Positions 42,859 to 44,819 of a stretch of 44,819 nucleotides of DNA are shown here, one piece after another. The stretch spans positions 1 through 44,819 of the forward strand of contig CAYMFU010000333.1 of assembly GCA_964389805.1 (NCBI GenBank). The letters run 5' to 3'. Under the pieces are notes generated by a model, which did no database searches, was not told the origin of the DNA, and saw only the letters and a list, made by a program, of their open reading frames with translations. Within the stretch, counting starts at the first letter, position 1. The number at the start of each line of letters is the position of its first letter. The stretch comes from JAGTVG01 sp964389805. Lineage in GTDB: Bacteria > Bacteroidota > Bacteroidia > Cytophagales > Cyclobacteriaceae. A program made the position numbers and the translations under genes.

Positions 42859-44124
42859 TTACTGTTTTTCGTATTGAACTATTAGTGGTTGAGATAATTT
42901 TTTATGGTATTCCTTTATTGTTTTTGAAGGATCTTCCTTATCTGCCTTAAAAATAATATATGCGTTTTTAGCCCGGTAGCGACTGCCAGCTGGAAGGAGT
43001 GTGCTATGATCATTTATCAATCTACGGTTCCAGTACCGGCCATTTCCTAAACTTCGCGTAATTTTAGTATGCTCTTCATAAAGTGGCGAAGCTTCCCCTT
43101 CTAAATTTGTATTATCATATTCAAGACGTATGCTTCCAAAAGCATATTGCTTATTTTCATTATAAAAATACAACCAGGTGGCATCATCATGAATGGGATC
43201 CTTAGCTAACTGATCGATCCCATCCCCTTCATATAGGTTTACAGTATTGCCGTCTCCCTCAGGATGAAGGAAAGTGACATGGGTAAACAAGCTATCCATA
43301 GTCATTTCGTCATTCCTGAGCAACATTAATTCAATATTCTCTTCGATAAGGATTTCCGATGAAAAGGTAAAATATGGAAGTCCAGCATAGAACTGATACC
43401 GGCAGTTTACCTGGATCTCTTCATAGCCGTTTACTGATCCTGATCTGAATAAGGAAAATATATAGGGACCCTTGATCATTTCAAGGGTATCCGGACTCAG
43501 GATATGGCCAAATGTTTTGTATTCAAGCCCTTCCTTTTGAAAGTTAGGGGCCCAGTGCAAATTAATATGGTCCCTCTGTAGCAATTGATTGCTAAATTGC
43601 TTTAATATCAATCCAGCAAGTTGCCCTGAACCCAGGCCATTATCAACACTTGCTTTTATGTCAGTCAGGTCGGCAATATAATCTCTGTTTTCTATCTTTA
43701 TATTCGAATCCTTACCCTGGTATTTTAGGATTTCGCTCTTCAATTCTACCGTACCCTGAACAATCTCAAATGATTTTGTAGCATTTGCTTTAATAGAAAT
43801 AGGGAAAATACATCTTAAGTACTTTTTGCCTGATTGTTGAGTTATAGTGTCCAGAATCTGTCCGGCAATAAGTTCCACCTGGTCCACTTCCTTTAAACAT
43901 ATATCTCCTGCTTCCCGGGGATTGATTCCCATGGGAACCTTTACTTCAAGGTATTCTAAAGATCTGTCCAATCCAGCTGTTTCGCTGACCCTCAACTTTA
44001 AAACGACTGTTGGCTCGGATTTACAAGAAATGGAGAGAAAGGAAATCAGTACTAGCCAAATGAAAACGGGGCTGGATCTAATTATTTCTAAAGTATGCTT
44101 TTTAAGTGTCTGATCTATTTTCAT
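42859..44124 (-). CDS. Lipoprotein of unknown function, possibly polysaccharide-lyase-like
   Basis: The 421-residue product has a lipoprotein signal late in the N-terminus (LSISC, Cys34). The mature part is beta-rich: LEYLEVKVPMGINPREAGD, a middle with HINLHWAPNF and KGPYIFSLFRSG, and an end with NGRYWNRRLINDHSTLLPAG and GSRYRAKNAYIIFKAD. It reads like the RIFT-barrel domains of exo-rhamnogalacturonan-lyase/YetA-type proteins, in which Tyr-rich strands surround a shallow pocket, but I am not certain and no catalytic residue is identified. A GNAT gene follows on the same strand at 38 bases; the ferritin gene is upstream. Confidence 0.7.
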   Translation of the reverse strand: MKIDQTLKKHTLEIIRSSPVFIWLVLISFLSISCKSEPTVVLKLRVSETAGLDRSLEYLEVKVPMGINPREAGDICLKEVDQVELIAGQILDTITQQSGKKYLRCIFPISIKANATKSFEIVQGTVELKSEILKYQGKDSNIKIENRDYIADLTDIKASVDNGLGSGQLAGLILKQFSNQLLQRDHINLHWAPNFQKEGLEYKTFGHILSPDTLEMIKGPYIFSLFRSGSVNGYEEIQVNCRYQFYAGLPYFTFSSEILIEENIELMLLRNDEMTMDSLFTHVTFLHPEGDGNTVNLYEGDGIDQLAKDPIHDDATWLYFYNENKQYAFGSIRLEYDNTNLEGEASPLYEEHTKITRSLGNGRYWNRRLINDHSTLLPAGSRYRAKNAYIIFKADKEDPSKTIKEYHKKLSQPLIVQYEKQ

Positions 44125-44231
44125 AATCTGTTATTTGTATTGCAAAAAACTCCGCAATATACATCGAGGTAAATATTCTTATTTTGTATATATGCTTTAT
44201 CAGCCCATCCGCGTTACTTTCCCTGCTCTGC

Positions 44232-44777
44232 TCAAACAGCATCGGGGCCGCCCTGTATACCTTGCTCTAATTTGCCGATCTCCTGATCAATGGTCCACAG
44301 CCCAATTCCTTCCTCACCAATAATATTGAAAAGTTCAAGAGCGCGTCTGGATGTCAACTCTTCTTCCCTTTGTTCAGAAACATACCACTGCATAAAATTC
44401 AGGCAGGCGAAATCTTTAACATTATAACAGTGCTCAACAATCTCATTAATGGATTGTGTGACTTTTATTTCATGTTCAAGGATCAATTGAAAGATTTCCC
44501 GAAGAGAATCATAACTGTGCTTCAGACCGGTTATTTCCGGTTGTAGTGCATGACCGCCCGCATCATTGATATAATGAAAAAGTTTCATCATGTGCATCCT
44601 TTCTTCATCGGCATGTCCATACAGAAATTGAGCTGAGTTACTATATCCCTGGACATCACACCAGGAGGCCATGGATAGATAATGCGCCGAAGCCTGAGCC
44701 TCCATCATGATCTGATTGTTTAACATGGCCTCAGATTCTGTGGATATGGATCGGTTTAATGATAAATTGTCCTTCAT
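44232..44777 (-). CDS. ftnA: Non-haem ferritin
   Basis: The 181-residue four-helix protein stores iron. Against E. coli FtnA the ferroxidase residues fit with a constant offset of nine: E26, E59, H62, E103, Q136 and E139 (from E17, E50, H53, E94, Q127, E130), and E58, E135 and E138 fit the third iron site (E49, E126, E129). Segments are MMEAQASAHYLSMASWC, HADEERMHMM and WYVSEQREEELTSRR. Length is normal and no haem-binding methionine is needed. It is a single gene; the promoter lies in the last 42 bases of the window. The lipoprotein gene starts 107 bases beyond its stop. Confidence 0.95.
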   Translation of the reverse strand: MKDNLSLNRSISTESEAMLNNQIMMEAQASAHYLSMASWCDVQGYSNSAQFLYGHADEERMHMMKLFHYINDAGGHALQPEITGLKHSYDSLREIFQLILEHEIKVTQSINEIVEHCYNVKDFACLNFMQWYVSEQREEELTSRRALELFNIIGEEGIGLWTIDQEIGKLEQGIQGGPDAV

Positions 44778-44819
44778 AATATAAAATAGTGTTTTGAAAT
44801 ATAACTAAGTGTTCAAAAT

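Overview
The window looks like chromosomal DNA of a free-living, polysaccharide-using member of the Bacteroidota. The reasons are an AT-rich sequence, a TonB receptor with an N-terminal carboxypeptidase-regulatory-like domain, many lipoproteins and exported proteins, no clear Shine-Dalgarno sites, and several boxes matching the phylum's TAnnTTTG -7 element. I cannot name the genus. I saw no rRNA, tRNA, CRISPR array, phage or insertion sequence, and nothing that marks a recent island.

Layout. 1-3.8 kb: a TonB receptor with a co-transcribed exported partner (cut by the window edge) and an exported protein with an internal duplication. 4.0-8.5 kb: a large zinc-ribbon/cyclase/ATPase/TPR signalling protein and an exported ThuA-domain protein, with a perfect 18-bp palindrome between them. 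8.7-9.7 kb: an ArsR-type repressor translationally coupled to an unrecognised protein. 10.0-17.3 kb: carbohydrate and acid metabolism, comprising an AGE-family epimerase lipoprotein, a beta-lactamase-fold hydrolase lipoprotein, an MFS carrier, and a GntP carrier in an operon with a LarA-type nickel-pincer racemase/epimerase. 17.3-19.1 kb: a sparse stretch with two small genes (56 and 44 residues), a strong terminator, inverted repeats and two small exported proteins. 19.4-25.4 kb: a large BNR/sortilin-type repeat protein, a tandem pair of duplicated lipoproteins, a CBS-pair protein and a TPR lipoprotein. 25.5-30.8 kb: a class A penicillin-binding protein, a sulfatase lipoprotein, a small basic lipoprotein and a Tat-exported aldo/keto reductase. 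31.1-35.8 kb: a vSGLT-like Na+/sugar symporter overlapping galactokinase, then an exported DUF4412-like protein meeting a membrane protein with no bases between their stop codons. 36.0-37.9 kb: a CoA-type NUDIX hydrolase and a DUF819 membrane protein. 37.9-41.7 kb: a four-gene leftward operon (small membrane subunit, SSS symporter, SDR lacking its catalytic lysine, DapA-family lyase). 42.0-44.8 kb: a GNAT acetyltransferase, an unrecognised lipoprotein and ferritin.

How the genes fit together. Three transport-plus-enzyme modules stand out: GntP with the LarA-like enzyme (aldonic or other hydroxy acids), the vSGLT-like symporter with GalK (galactose or a relative), and the small subunit/SSS/SDR/DapA operon (probably a sugar acid cleaved by an aldolase). 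The sulfatase, AGE epimerase, ThuA protein and TonB receptor fit scavenging of complex, partly sulfated glycans, although no SusD, GalT, GalE, LarB/C/E or sulfatase-maturating enzyme is present here. The most novel candidates are the GntP/LarA pair, the lysine-less SDR operon, the ArsR-coupled unknown protein, and the two small genes at 17.4-18.0 kb.
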